A stretch of DNA of 64,000 nt from Oscillospiraceae bacterium (GTDB taxonomy: Bacteria > Bacillota > Clostridia > Oscillospirales > Ruminococcaceae). The notes under the pieces were generated by a model. The model did not search any database, was not told where the DNA came from, and worked only from the letters and a program-made list of their open reading frames with translations. Below, piece after piece: positions 25,977 to 34,483 of this stretch (position 1 is its first letter; each line of letters starts with the position of its first letter). The stretch is taken from positions 89,898 through 153,897 of the forward strand of contig JALFVE010000028.1 in the NCBI GenBank assembly GCA_022787085.1, written 5' to 3'. The position numbers and the translations under genes are program-made.

Positions 25977-27668
25977 TTATTTATCTGATTTCAGAATGAC
26001 CCTTCTGTATTCGTCAAAGCGCACCCATTTTTCAAAGAAGGCGCTCTTGTCCTCCTCGGCGCTTTCGTAATACTCATTAAGGAACGTCCTGACATCGCCC
26101 TCCGAATATGCCTTAACGCCGAAGCCTCTGCCGTTTACCACAGGATATCCGCCGTAGGAATAATCATCGGCGGGGATAATTTCCGTAATTTTCCTGTCAC
26201 GGACTCTGACAGCGATACGGTCTCTCAGAACGATAATATCAAAGCTGTCGGGATAATTATAGCTTTCACCCGAAGTGGGTATCTCATCTCCCACAGTGTA
26301 GGTCGCCTTGACGGGGAGATATTTCAGAACGTTCAGACTGCTTGTGTCATAGAAAAATTCCTCGAAAATATCGCCTCTTGCGGTCAGCTCGCCGAATTTA
26401 AAGGAAGCCCTGTCAGCAGCGGTGCCGCCTCTTTCGCATAGCTCCTCCACAACTCCGCAGGCGGAGGTCATGTTTGTAACACGGTCAATAAGGATAAGCT
26501 CTCCCATGGTCTTGTGGGACGTGAATTTATCCGCAGGGATAGCCTCGGTGAGGATAATTTCGCAGAGAGCAATGCCGTTCTTTGCAAGCCTGTCGGTCTT
26601 GATATGCTCGCCCGTGTTCACATCAACGGCATATTCAACTCCCGAAAGTATTCCGGGGATAGTCTTTGTGCCCAGCTTCACAAGATAATCCTTGCCGATA
26701 ACAAGCTCCTCGTCGTCCATCCAGAGAATGGAAGCCCTCAGCTTCTTGAAAACGCCTATGTCAGCGCCCTTAATAAGAACGCAGCCTCGGGAAACGTCAA
26801 CCTCTCTGTCAAGGGAAATCGTAACAGGCTGTCCCTTGAAAGCAGTCCGAGCTTCCCTGTCGGTCACAAGAATACCCTTGACAGCCGCCTTCTCACCGCT
26901 GGGAAGAGCAATAATTTCGTCTCCCACGCTTATGCTGCCCGATTCGATCTGTCCCTGAAAGCCTCTGAAGGTATGATCGGGTCGGCAAACCCTCTGAACG
27001 GGCATATAAAAGCCCTGTTCATCATGGTCGGAAATGTCGATATTTTCAAGATGCTCAAGCAGGGCAGGACCCTTGTACCAGCCGATATTATCCGACCTTT
27101 TGGTAACATTATCGCCCTCGGTGGCAGATAAGGGAATTATCTGAATATTCGGAAGAGAAAGCTCATCTGAAAGCTCGTTTATCTGCTTTGTGATCTCATT
27201 GAATCTCTCCTCGCTGTAGCCCACAAGATCCATCTTGTTAACAGCGAAAACGAAATATTTTATGCCCATGAGACTGCAGATCCTCGCATGGCGCCTTGTC
27301 TGCACAAGCACGCCCTGAGATGCGTCCACAAGAATGACCGCAAGATCTGCAAAGGAAGCGCCCACCGCCATGTTGCGGGTATATTCCTCATGCCCCGGGG
27401 TGTCCGCAACGATAAAGCTGCGGCGGTCGGTGGTGAAATATCTGTATGCAACGTCAATAGTTATGCCCTGCTCACGCTCCGCCATAAGACCGTCAAGAAG
27501 CAGCGAATAGTCTATCTTGCCGTTTCTGCTGCCGACCCTGCTGTCCAGCTCCAAAGCCTTTTCCTGATCGGCATAAAGCAGCTTGGAATCATAGAGGATA
27601 TGACCGATAAGCGTTGATTTTCCGTCATCCACGCTGCCGCAGGTTATGAATTTAAGAAGCCCTTTCAT
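25977..27668 (-). CDS. cysN: Sulfate adenylyltransferase large subunit CysN, with C-terminal extension
   Basis: GTPase subunit of ATP sulfurylase (sulfate + ATP to APS). The elongation-factor-like GTPase domain has GSVDDGKSTLIG (P-loop), DTPGHEEYTRNM and NKMDL. Beta-barrel domains follow to about residue 410. The 563-residue protein is longer than plain CysN. Residues about 422-563 have no P-loop and are therefore not a CysC APS kinase; I do not recognise this part. The start overlaps the cysD stop. It forms the activating pair with the upstream cysD. Confidence 0.92.
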   Translation of the reverse strand: MKGLLKFITCGSVDDGKSTLIGHILYDSKLLYADQEKALELDSRVGSRNGKIDYSLLLDGLMAEREQGITIDVAYRYFTTDRRSFIVADTPGHEEYTRNMAVGASFADLAVILVDASQGVLVQTRRHARICSLMGIKYFVFAVNKMDLVGYSEERFNEITKQINELSDELSLPNIQIIPLSATEGDNVTKRSDNIGWYKGPALLEHLENIDISDHDEQGFYMPVQRVCRPDHTFRGFQGQIESGSISVGDEIIALPSGEKAAVKGILVTDREARTAFKGQPVTISLDREVDVSRGCVLIKGADIGVFKKLRASILWMDDEELVIGKDYLVKLGTKTIPGILSGVEYAVDVNTGEHIKTDRLAKNGIALCEIILTEAIPADKFTSHKTMGELILIDRVTNMTSACGVVEELCERGGTAADRASFKFGELTARGDIFEEFFYDTSSLNVLKYLPVKATYTVGDEIPTSGESYNYPDSFDIIVLRDRIAVRVRDRKITEIIPADDYSYGGYPVVNGRGFGVKAYSEGDVRTFLNEYYESAEEDKSAFFEKWVRFDEYRRVILKSDK

Positions 27669-28576
27669 TAAAAATAGCCCTCCCTTTTGCGGCGCTCCAT
27701 GCTTCCCGCCGCTTCATTGTCAATAACTCTCGAGGTTCGCTCGGACGAAACGGCGCTGAGAGTTTCCTCGATTATCTCATCGAGAGTGTCCGCTTTGGAC
27801 TCAATGCCGCCCGTAAGGGGATAGCAGCCCAAGGTCCTGAAACGCACAGACTTCATCTGCGGGACCTCTCCGTCCTTCAGCGGCAGACGGTCATCGTCCA
27901 CCATGATAAGATTGCCGTCACGCTCCACAACAGGGCGCTCCTTGGCAAAATAAAGAGGAACGATATCAATATTTTCACGCTTTATGTACTGCCAGATATC
28001 CTTTTCCGTCCAGTTGGAAATGGGAAATACTCTTATGCTCTCGCCCTTGTTTATTTTAGCATTGTAAAGCTTCCACATTTCGGGGCGCTGATTTTTGGGG
28101 TCCCACGCATGAGCGGCATTTCTGAATGAGAATATCCTCTCCTTTGCACGGGATTTCTCCTCGTCACGCCTTCCTCCGCCGAATGCGGCAGTGAAGCCGT
28201 ATTTATTAAGCGCCTGCTTTAGAGCCTGAGTTTTCATTATATCGGTGTAGGCAGAGCCATGGTCAAAGGGATTTATCCCCTGCTTCACGCCGTCCTCGTT
28301 GATATATTCCAGCATTTCAATGCCGAGCTTCTTTGCAGTCTTGTCACGAAATTCGATCATCTCCTTGAATTTCCATGTGGTGTTAACATGGAGAAAGGGA
28401 AATGGAGGCTTTTCGGGATAAAACGCCTTCATTGCAAGATGGAGCATAACAGAGCTGTCCTTGCCTATGGAATAGAGCATAACAGGCTTCTCGCACTCCG
28501 CCGCAACCTCTCTGATTATGTAAATAGCTTCCGCTTCAAGCTCGTCAAGATGTGTAAGTTCGCTCACAGTATTCAC
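27668..28576 (-). CDS. cysD: Sulfate adenylyltransferase small subunit CysD
   Basis: 302-residue PP-loop ATP sulfurylase subunit. Features are [16 protein letters not shown] (PP-motif variant SxGKDS), [32 protein letters not shown] and the ending [10 protein letters not shown], all diagnostic. It makes APS from sulfate together with CysN. It lies directly downstream of the ferredoxin-like AprB gene (2-base gap) and overlaps cysN by one base, so the stoichiometry is probably set by coupled translation. Confidence 0.95.
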   Translation of the reverse strand: MNTVSELTHLDELEAEAIYIIREVAAECEKPVMLYSIGKDSSVMLHLAMKAFYPEKPPFPFLHVNTTWKFKEMIEFRDKTAKKLGIEMLEYINEDGVKQGINPFDHGSAYTDIMKTQALKQALNKYGFTAAFGGGRRDEEKSRAKERIFSFRNAAHAWDPKNQRPEMWKLYNAKINKGESIRVFPISNWTEKDIWQYIKRENIDIVPLYFAKERPVVERDGNLIMVDDDRLPLKDGEVPQMKSVRFRTLGCYPLTGGIESKADTLDEIIEETLSAVSSERTSRVIDNEAAGSMERRKREGYF

Positions 28577-28578
28577 TC

Positions 28579-28893
28579 CTAATATTTATTTGATTCCTTC
28601 GGGTCCACATCAATGTGTGAAACGCCGCCGTCGGGGCTTTCAAATATCCACCGCAAAAGACCGTCCGATTTTTCGGTGTGAAGAGCCGTTCCCCTGCCGC
28701 CCATATCAGCGCCTAAGAAAAGGCTTATGGCATGAACGGGACATTCCTTCAGGCAAGAGGTACAGCCCCAGCAGTCCTTAGGATATTTGATATAAGCCTT
28801 TTTGTCCGTGCCTATCTTAATGAGAGTACCCGGGCAGACCTCATGGCATTTTCCGCAGCCGACACATTTGCTTTTATTTATCGCTATGCTCAT
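28579..28893 (-). CDS. aprB: APS reductase beta-like ferredoxin subunit
   Basis: 104-residue protein with two 4Fe-4S motifs, [12 protein letters not shown] (residues 10-21) and [12 protein letters not shown] (about 42-53). The C-terminal segment [16 protein letters not shown] resembles the tail that wraps AprA in AprB. It overlaps the aprA gene by 20 bases, supporting a two-subunit adenylylsulfate reductase. It should pass electrons to the FAD of AprA. The stop is TAG, one of few in this window. It is shorter than dissimilatory AprB, so the subunit call rests on context plus the tail. Confidence 0.82.
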   Translation of the reverse strand: MSIAINKSKCVGCGKCHEVCPGTLIKIGTDKKAYIKYPKDCWGCTSCLKECPVHAISLFLGADMGGRGTALHTEKSDGLLRWIFESPDGGVSHIDVDPKESNKY

Positions 28894-30559
28894 AAAGCCG
28901 TTGTCCCTCCTCGGTAAGCTTTCTCAGGATGATCTTAATTTCGCCGTTTTCCATTCGGGAATTAACGTATTTTCTGTAATTTATATTATCCTTATGGGGA
29001 TAGTCGAGATTCTCGGCAAAAGAATGCCAGCGAGTTTCATGTCTCGCTCTCAGATGTGCAATAACGCTTCTGCAAACGGTCAGCCGCTCTCTCAGCTCAT
29101 AAATATACATAAGCTCCTGAAAATCCTCCGCATGAAGCTTATCTGAAAGCCTCTCAAGCTCGGAAATACGCCTGTCCGCCATGTCAAGCTGATTACCGTT
29201 AAATCGGTAATTGGTCTTAATGCCTCCCGCATAGGAATCCATCACCGTCTGCATAGCTTCCTCAAGCTGCTCTGCGGAAAAAACGGAATTATCCTCGCCC
29301 ATAAATTTCTCAATCTCGGAAATATGAGCGTTTATTTCATCCTCGTCAATATAAGCCGCAGAATTATCCGAAATAAATCCCGCTGCCGAAAGTGCAGCGA
29401 TCTCGCCCTCAGCAAGAGCGCCCGTAACATATTTCTGAGGACAGCCCCCCGAAACATCTCCCGCAGCATATAATCCCTTAATGGTGGTGGCACGGTTAGT
29501 ATCCACCCAGTAGCCGCTTGCGGTGTGACCGCCCGTTATGTAAGGCTCGGTGCCCTCGATCTCCACATTCTGCTCGGAAACCCGCCTGCCGCTCTCCATC
29601 CATTTAAGGGTCTGAGAGGGAGCCATGTTCAGATATGCTTTAAGCAAGGAATCCTCCGTCTCGGGAGAGATACCCTCGGTTTTCAGATAGCAGGGACCCC
29701 TGCCCTCCATGTTTTCCATCACCGTTCCGTAAACTCTCTCGGAGGTGGTAAGACCGTATTTTGTCTCGTAAATTTCTCCCAAAGAATTTATCTGCTTTGC
29801 CCCCGCACCCTGAGCAAGAGTGCCTGTGGGAGCAATGGTGTCCTTGCAGCGAAGAGCGATGAACCGCATTTCAAGGGTGGTCATCTCCGCACCGTGCCTT
29901 ATGCCCATAGCATAGCCGGCGCCCGTGTTAAAGGGAGGATACCACATTTTATGCCGTGAAAAACCGGGATTGTTTGGCTTGTAAAGACCCGCCGCTCCCC
30001 CTGTGGCAATTATGACCGCATTTGCTTCAATGGAATAAAATGTGTCATTCTCGATGCCAATGGCAAAAGCACCCTTTATCCTGTTGTCCGAAACGGAAAA
30101 ATCTATCACATTGACTCTGTTAAGAACCGTCACATTGGGAAGCTTTTCAACAGCCGCCGCAAGAATAGGCTTGATATTCTCGCCGTTTATCTTGATATTT
30201 CTGTTTCCTCTGGCGGCATATTTTCCGTTTTCATCCTTTAAAATGACAAGACCCAGCTCCTCCAGCTTTTCTGTGACCTTGTTGAGCCGCTCGGACATTG
30301 TAAGGAGCAGATCGTCACGGACAATTCCGTCAGCGTCCTTTCTGGCGTATTCCACATAATCCCTCGGAGTCCTGCCCTCGGTGATATATGCGTTCAGCGC
30401 ATTAACACCCGCCGCCAGACAGCCGCTCCGCTTAATGTGAGCCTTTTCGCAGATGAGAATTTTCAGATCTGAATTTTCGGCAGCAGTCAGAGCCGCATAG
30501 CAGCCTGCCGCACCGCCGCCGATTATCAGCAGATCGGTTTTAATTTTTTCGGTTTTCAC
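28874..30559 (-). CDS. aprA: Adenylylsulfate reductase alpha-like flavoprotein
   Basis: 561-residue FAD enzyme of the fumarate reductase/AprA superfamily, predicted to reduce APS to sulfite and AMP. FAD-binding LLIIGGGAAGCYAALTAA is at the N-terminus. The AprA-like signature GGHTASGYWVDTNRATTIKG continues into LYAAGDVSGGCPQKYVTGA. It is shorter than the roughly 650-residue dissimilatory AprA. In this operon it sits between cysDN and the thioredoxin reductase. No CysH-type reductase is present in the block, so this is the likely APS-reducing step. Fumarate reductase activity is less likely given the neighbours. Confidence 0.83.
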   Translation of the reverse strand: MKTEKIKTDLLIIGGGAAGCYAALTAAENSDLKILICEKAHIKRSGCLAAGVNALNAYITEGRTPRDYVEYARKDADGIVRDDLLLTMSERLNKVTEKLEELGLVILKDENGKYAARGNRNIKINGENIKPILAAAVEKLPNVTVLNRVNVIDFSVSDNRIKGAFAIGIENDTFYSIEANAVIIATGGAAGLYKPNNPGFSRHKMWYPPFNTGAGYAMGIRHGAEMTTLEMRFIALRCKDTIAPTGTLAQGAGAKQINSLGEIYETKYGLTTSERVYGTVMENMEGRGPCYLKTEGISPETEDSLLKAYLNMAPSQTLKWMESGRRVSEQNVEIEGTEPYITGGHTASGYWVDTNRATTIKGLYAAGDVSGGCPQKYVTGALAEGEIAALSAAGFISDNSAAYIDEDEINAHISEIEKFMGEDNSVFSAEQLEEAMQTVMDSYAGGIKTNYRFNGNQLDMADRRISELERLSDKLHAEDFQELMYIYELRERLTVCRSVIAHLRARHETRWHSFAENLDYPHKDNINYRKYVNSRMENGEIKIILRKLTEEGQRLYEHSDK

Positions 30560-30563
30560 GGGA

Positions 30564-31484
30564 TCACTCCCCCATTTCGCTAAGATATTTTTCAGCGGAA
30601 TAAACGCAGTTTGCGCCGTCCGCCGCAGCCGTAACCACCTGTCTTAAAGGCTTTGTGCGGACATCGCCACCAACAAACATTCCCTTTGCTGAGGTAACGC
30701 AGTCCTCCCCCGCAATAACATAGCCGTTTTTATCAAGCTCTGCAATGCCATTAAGAAGAGCGCTGTCGGGAGTATTTCCTATCGCCGCAAAAACACCGTT
30801 CACGGGAATTACCCGTTCCTCGCCGCTTTGTGAGATACGCAGGCTCTCAACGCTTTTTCCTCCCATGATCTCCACAGGAACAGCATTATAAATAATTTCA
30901 ATATTTTCCGTCGTTTTTACCTGTTCGGAAAGAGTTTTGTTTCCTCGGAAGGTATCCCTTCGATGGATAAGATAAACCTTTTCGGCAATTTTTGAGAGGA
31001 ATACAGCCTCACCCAGCGCAGTGTCCCCTCCGCCGATAACAGCAGCAGTCTTGTTTCTGTAAAACGCCCCGTCGCAGACAGCGCAGTAGGAAACGCCCTT
31101 ACCCGCAAATTCAGCCTCGCCCTTGATGCCAAGCTTGCGATGAGAAGCCCCCGCAGCATAAATAACGGTTTTGGTCAGATAAAAGCTGCCATCCTCAAGA
31201 GAGAGCTTGTATATCCCATTCTCGGGAGTGATCGAAACGACTTCGCCCTCAATAAATGAAGTGCCAAGTGCCTCTGCATGACTGCGGAATTTCTCTCCCA
31301 GATCAAAGCCGCTTTCGCCGTAAAGCCCCGGGTAATTATCCACCCTCTCGCTTTCGGCGATCTGCCCCGTACCCATGTAATTTTTCTCTATCACAATATA
31401 ATCAAGAGCAGCCCGACCTGCATATATTGCCGCAGAAAGCCCCGCAGCGCCGCTGCCGATAATAACGGTATCATAGATCTTCAT
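30564..31484 (-). CDS. trxB: Thioredoxin reductase-like flavoprotein
   Basis: 306 residues, low-molecular-weight thioredoxin reductase fold. FAD site DTVIIGSGAAGLSAAIYAGRA, redox pair CAVC in VSYCAVCDGAFY, NAD(P)-binding VIGGGDTALGEA, and C-terminal MFVGGDVRTKPLRQV. ATG 31484 has GAAGGA ten bases upstream and overlaps the JAMM gene by 14 bases; the in-frame extension to 31517 is less supported. With the thioredoxin in the same operon it probably supplies electrons to sulfur reduction or sulfur-carrier chemistry. Confidence 0.9.
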   Translation of the reverse strand: MKIYDTVIIGSGAAGLSAAIYAGRAALDYIVIEKNYMGTGQIAESERVDNYPGLYGESGFDLGEKFRSHAEALGTSFIEGEVVSITPENGIYKLSLEDGSFYLTKTVIYAAGASHRKLGIKGEAEFAGKGVSYCAVCDGAFYRNKTAAVIGGGDTALGEAVFLSKIAEKVYLIHRRDTFRGNKTLSEQVKTTENIEIIYNAVPVEIMGGKSVESLRISQSGEERVIPVNGVFAAIGNTPDSALLNGIAELDKNGYVIAGEDCVTSAKGMFVGGDVRTKPLRQVVTAAADGANCVYSAEKYLSEMGE

Positions 31485-31890
31485 CAATGGTAAGTCCTTC
31501 GTTTTCTGCGGTGTCACCGCTTATCCTGAATGAGTTAAGAACGGGCTTTTCCCTGTCCATGAGAGAAAGGATAAGATAGCTTGCCTTGCTGTCATAGGCA
31601 AGGCGCTTGTCCTCCTCGGAGGGACGTGAGGGGGATTCGGGATGAGAATGCCAGTTTCCCAGAGGGGTAAGCCCGTTTGCCCGCATATCCTTGACAGCCG
31701 CCAGCTGTTCCTTGGGGTCAAGGGAGAAATGCTCGTTTGAGTGATCGGTATTGGTCAGGATATAAACCTTTTTAATGATCTTTCCGCTGTCGGTTATCTC
31801 CCCCGCAATAAGCCCGCAGGCCTCCTCTGGAAGAACGCTTTCGGCGTGCTTTAAAATTTTCTCAAAATCCGATTTTTTCAGAGTTATCAT
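31471..31890 (-). CDS. JAMM/MPN metalloprotease for a sulfur carrier (HcyD/QbsD-like)
   Basis: 139-residue JAB1/MPN+ protease. The zinc motif is complete: an upstream Glu in LPEEACGLIAGE, and NWHSHPESPSRPSEED giving His-x-His-x(7)-Ser-x-x-Asp. In bacteria such proteins (QbsD, Mec+, HcyD) trim residues after the Gly-Gly of ThiS-like carriers. The carrier encoded nearby ends GGGCL, which would need such trimming. It lies between the ThiF-like activating enzyme and thioredoxin reductase, overlapping the latter. Confidence 0.87.
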   Translation of the reverse strand: MITLKKSDFEKILKHAESVLPEEACGLIAGEITDSGKIIKKVYILTNTDHSNEHFSLDPKEQLAAVKDMRANGLTPLGNWHSHPESPSRPSEEDKRLAYDSKASYLILSLMDREKPVLNSFRISGDTAENEGLTIDEDL

Positions 31891-31896
31891 AAAAAA

Positions 31897-32721
31897 TCAT
31901 TCCTCGTTTGTAAGATGAACTCCGTCACACTCATGCTGCTCGTAATCAATAAGCTCGGTGATGGTGGGGTGCTCGCCGCAGACAGCGCATTTTGAGGTGT
32001 CCGAGGGAAGCTTTACCTTGCGGAATTCCATAGTCAGAGCGTCATAGGTGAGAAGATATCCCGTCAGAAGCTGCCCCTGACCGATGATGTACTTAACAGC
32101 CTCCATAGCCTGCAAGCTGCCGATAACGCCGCCCATAGCACCGATAACGCCCGCCTGCTTGCAGGTAGGAACAGCATCCTTGGGAGGGGGATTCTTGAAA
32201 ACACAGCGATAGCAGGGCCCCTGTCCGGGAACATAAGTCATCAGCTGACCCTTGAATCTGATAATGCCCGCATGAGAAAAAGGCTTTTTCGCCATAACGC
32301 AGGCGTCGTTAATGAGGAACTTTGCAGGGAAATTATCGGTGCCGTCAATAATGAAATCATAGTCCGCAATAAGCTCGGAAATATTCTCGCTTGTAACAAA
32401 GGTGTGATAGGTTTTCACCGTAACATCGGGGTTAATAGCCTCCATAGTCTCCTTTGCGGACTGCACCTTGGGCTTGCCGATATCCGCAGTGGAGTGGATT
32501 ATCTGCCTCTGAAGATTGGAAAGATCAACCTCGTCCGCATCGGCAATGCCGATAGTGCCAACACCTGCCGCCGCCAGATACATAGCCGCAGGAGCGCCAA
32601 GACCGCCCGCACCGATAATAAGGACTTTTGCATTAAGGAGCTTTTTCTGCCCCTTAGCGCCCACCTCCTTGAGGATGATGTGACGTGAATATCTTTCAAG
32701 CTGTTCGTTAGTAAAAGCCAT
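31897..32721 (-). CDS. ThiF/MoeB-family sulfur-carrier adenylyltransferase (HcyF-like)
   Basis: 274-residue E1-like enzyme that adenylates the C-terminal Gly of a ThiS/MoaD-type carrier. ATP site VLIIGAGGLGAPAAMYLAAAG, then DADEVDLSNLQRQIIH, IDGTDNFPAKFLINDAC and the zinc-binding Cys pairs PCYRCVF and KCAVCGEH. A substrate-loop Cys (PTCKQAGVIGA) is present. No rhodanese domain is fused, unlike many MoeB proteins. It starts 23 bases after the carrier gene and precedes the JAMM protease. Confidence 0.9.
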   Translation of the reverse strand: MAFTNEQLERYSRHIILKEVGAKGQKKLLNAKVLIIGAGGLGAPAAMYLAAAGVGTIGIADADEVDLSNLQRQIIHSTADIGKPKVQSAKETMEAINPDVTVKTYHTFVTSENISELIADYDFIIDGTDNFPAKFLINDACVMAKKPFSHAGIIRFKGQLMTYVPGQGPCYRCVFKNPPPKDAVPTCKQAGVIGAMGGVIGSLQAMEAVKYIIGQGQLLTGYLLTYDALTMEFRKVKLPSDTSKCAVCGEHPTITELIDYEQHECDGVHLTNEE

Positions 32722-32744
32722 TTTCTTTTCCTCCGTCCCTCATA

Positions 32745-32954
32745 TCAAAGGCATCCGCCGCCCATAAAATACAGAAATTCAACGCTGTCGCCGTCACTCA
32801 GAACAGTGCTTTCAAAAGCGCCGCTCTCCACAAATTCATCGTTTATGGTAACTGTGACATACTCGGGTGTTTCCACCTTTTCATCAATAACAAGCTGGGC
32901 AACGGTAAGACCGTCCTTAACCTCTTTTTTCTCACCGGCAACTGTGATCTTCAT
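32745..32954 (-). CDS. ThiS/MoaD-like sulfur carrier ending GGGCL (HcyS-like)
   Basis: 69-residue beta-grasp carrier: MKITVAGEKKEVKDGLTVAQ, EYVTVTINDEFVE, then DGDSVEFLYFMGGGCL. The usual C-terminal Gly-Gly is masked by Cys-Leu, as in QbsE-like carriers that are trimmed by a JAMM protease before adenylation. AAGGAG (minus strand) nine bases upstream sets ATG 32954; an in-frame extension to 33080 has no such site. It lies next to the activating enzyme, the JAMM protease and, upstream, sulfite reductase and MetY. The likely role is sulfide or thiocarboxylate delivery to MetY. Confidence 0.88.
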   Translation of the reverse strand: MKITVAGEKKEVKDGLTVAQLVIDEKVETPEYVTVTINDEFVESGAFESTVLSDGDSVEFLYFMGGGCL

Positions 32955-33066
32955 AGCTATTATCTCCTTATAATTCAAATTTATATGCCCGACAAAATAA
33001 ATTACCGAGCTGCAAAATGAAACGGCTCTTTCAAAGCCTGACAACGAAATCACCGTGAGGTGTCCC

Positions 33067-33381
33067 TCACAATTTATCAATTTCCGAAATAATTTCGGAT
33101 TTTTTTAAAGCGCCACCCAGACGGGATATTTCCTCACCGTTTCTGAAAAAAACAAGTGTGGGAACGGACATGACCTCATATTTTTCCGCAAGCTCAGCGT
33201 CAAAATTGATGTTTATCTTAACGAGCTTCAGCTTGTCAGCCAGTTCCTCCTCGATCTGGGAAAGAACGGGAGAAAGCCTTTTGCAGGGAACGCAGCTGTC
33301 GGAATAAAAATCCGCAATAACGATCCCCTCGGAACCCAGCACCTCAGCCTCAAAGCTTTCGGAATTTACTCTCAGAGCCAT
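33067..33381 (-). CDS. Thioredoxin with CVPC active site
   Basis: 104-residue thioredoxin-fold protein. The active site is FYSDSCVPCKRLSPVL (CVPC in place of CGPC). The cis-Pro loop is MSVPTLVFFRNGEE, and the C-terminal helix is KSEIISEIDKL. Its place between a TusA-like protein and the sulfur carrier suggests a dedicated reductant for this pathway, paired with the downstream reductase. A 112-base gap separates it from the carrier gene; I see no further gene there. Confidence 0.9.
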   Translation of the reverse strand: MALRVNSESFEAEVLGSEGIVIADFYSDSCVPCKRLSPVLSQIEEELADKLKLVKININFDAELAEKYEVMSVPTLVFFRNGEEISRLGGALKKSEIISEIDKL

Positions 33382-33383
33382 AA

Positions 33384-33629
33384 TCAGTCACCGACCTTCT
33401 GAACGATCAGAGTATAGGTGCCGTCCTCGTTGTCAATGAGCTTGAGGATCTTGTGCCCCTCCTCCTTAATGCTTCTGGGAACGTTCTGAACGGGCTCGCC
33501 GTCATTCATTTTCACCGCAAGTATCTGACCGTCATCAAGCTCCTCAAGAGCGACCTTAGCCTTAACAAAGGTGGTGGGGCAGACAACATCGGTGATATCC
33601 ACATTATCGTCAATATTAAAATCAGCCAT
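33384..33629 (-). CDS. TusA/SirA-family sulfur-relay protein
   Basis: 81 residues. The core DITDVVCPTTFVKAKVALEEL has the single invariant Cys-Pro of TusA, but TTFVKAK replaces the commoner xPxxKTK context. A two-layer fold follows, with GEPVQNVPRSIKEEGHKI and a C-terminal TLIVQKVGD strand. GGAGG on the minus strand before ATG 33629 rejects the longer frame to 33653. It sits between the siroheme reductase and the thioredoxin, so a role in moving sulfide-derived sulfur is an inference. Confidence 0.87.
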   Translation of the reverse strand: MADFNIDDNVDITDVVCPTTFVKAKVALEELDDGQILAVKMNDGEPVQNVPRSIKEEGHKILKLIDNEDGTYTLIVQKVGD

Positions 33630-34482
33630 TGTAAACCTCCATGATTCTTTCATTGAATTTGTCTCTGCCTACACGATCGAGAGTGAATTTGAATCTCTCT
33701 CCCGCATTAGCATTTTCGGCAAAAAATTCGATAGCAGCGTCGCAAATTTTCAGAAGCTTTTCCTTGTCCTCGATAAAAGGGATAACAACCTCGCCCTTGC
33801 TTATGCTGTTGCCGAAAAGTCCGCCGAAGGAAACGATATAACCGTGAACAGCGTCCCAAGCCTCAGTAGGACAAGCCTTCACGCACCTGCCGCAGAAATT
33901 GCACTTAGCCTCATCAACAGAAATTTTACCGTCCCTTATTTCAATAGCCCCCGAGCGGCAGGCTTTTTCGCAGACGCCGCAGTTAATGCAGTCACTTTCA
34001 CGCCATTTAACTTTAATACCGCCCTTGATGCCAAGATCGTTTTCCTCGGCTTTAAGGCAGTTGTTCTGACAGCCCGTAATACCGAATTTGAATTTGTGAG
34101 GAAGCTCTCTTGCAAAATATCTGCTGTCAAGCTCCTTAGCAAGAGCGTAGGTATCAATGCAGCCCGAGGGACAAATAGCCTCTCCCTGACAGGCGGTAAC
34201 AGTTCTTACTCTGGGACCGCACACTCCGGACTCAACGCCGCCTTCTGCAAGTGCAGCCTTCACTTCGTCAATGTCATCCAGCTTGATAAAGGGGATCTCC
34301 ACGCTCTGACGAGAGGTAAAATGTACATGACCATCGCCGAATTTTTCAGCGACCTCCGCAATTTTGGCAAGCTGTGAAGCGGTAACATTTCCGCCCACCA
34401 CACGAAGCCTAAGTGAAAAATTATTTTTCTGCTTCTGCCTCATAAAGCCGCCCTTTTTAAGTGTAGCATAATCAACTGCCAT
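33622..34482 (-). CDS. Small siroheme sulfite/nitrite reductase with two ferredoxin clusters
   Basis: 286-residue single-module sulfite reductase. The ferredoxin-like half-domain (NFSLRLRVVGGNVTASQLA...) is followed by the siroheme-4Fe4S ligands TACQGEAICPSGC and TGCQNNC (Cys-x5-Cys and Cys-x3-Cys). Two 4Fe-4S motifs then come, CINCGVCEKACRS and CNFCGRCVKACPT. It should reduce sulfite to sulfide with ferredoxin electrons. ATG 34482 is preferred; the frame continues upstream without a good start. It overlaps the TusA-like gene by eight bases and starts next to the metY stop. Nitrite is an alternative substrate, but the context favours sulfite. Confidence 0.88.
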   Translation of the reverse strand: MAVDYATLKKGGFMRQKQKNNFSLRLRVVGGNVTASQLAKIAEVAEKFGDGHVHFTSRQSVEIPFIKLDDIDEVKAALAEGGVESGVCGPRVRTVTACQGEAICPSGCIDTYALAKELDSRYFARELPHKFKFGITGCQNNCLKAEENDLGIKGGIKVKWRESDCINCGVCEKACRSGAIEIRDGKISVDEAKCNFCGRCVKACPTEAWDAVHGYIVSFGGLFGNSISKGEVVIPFIEDKEKLLKICDAAIEFFAENANAGERFKFTLDRVGRDKFNERIMEVYNG

Positions 34483-34483
34483 G

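Noticed and set aside
26000..26410. APS kinase (CysC) domain fused to CysN
   Set aside because: The C-terminal extension has no P-loop or other CysC motif.
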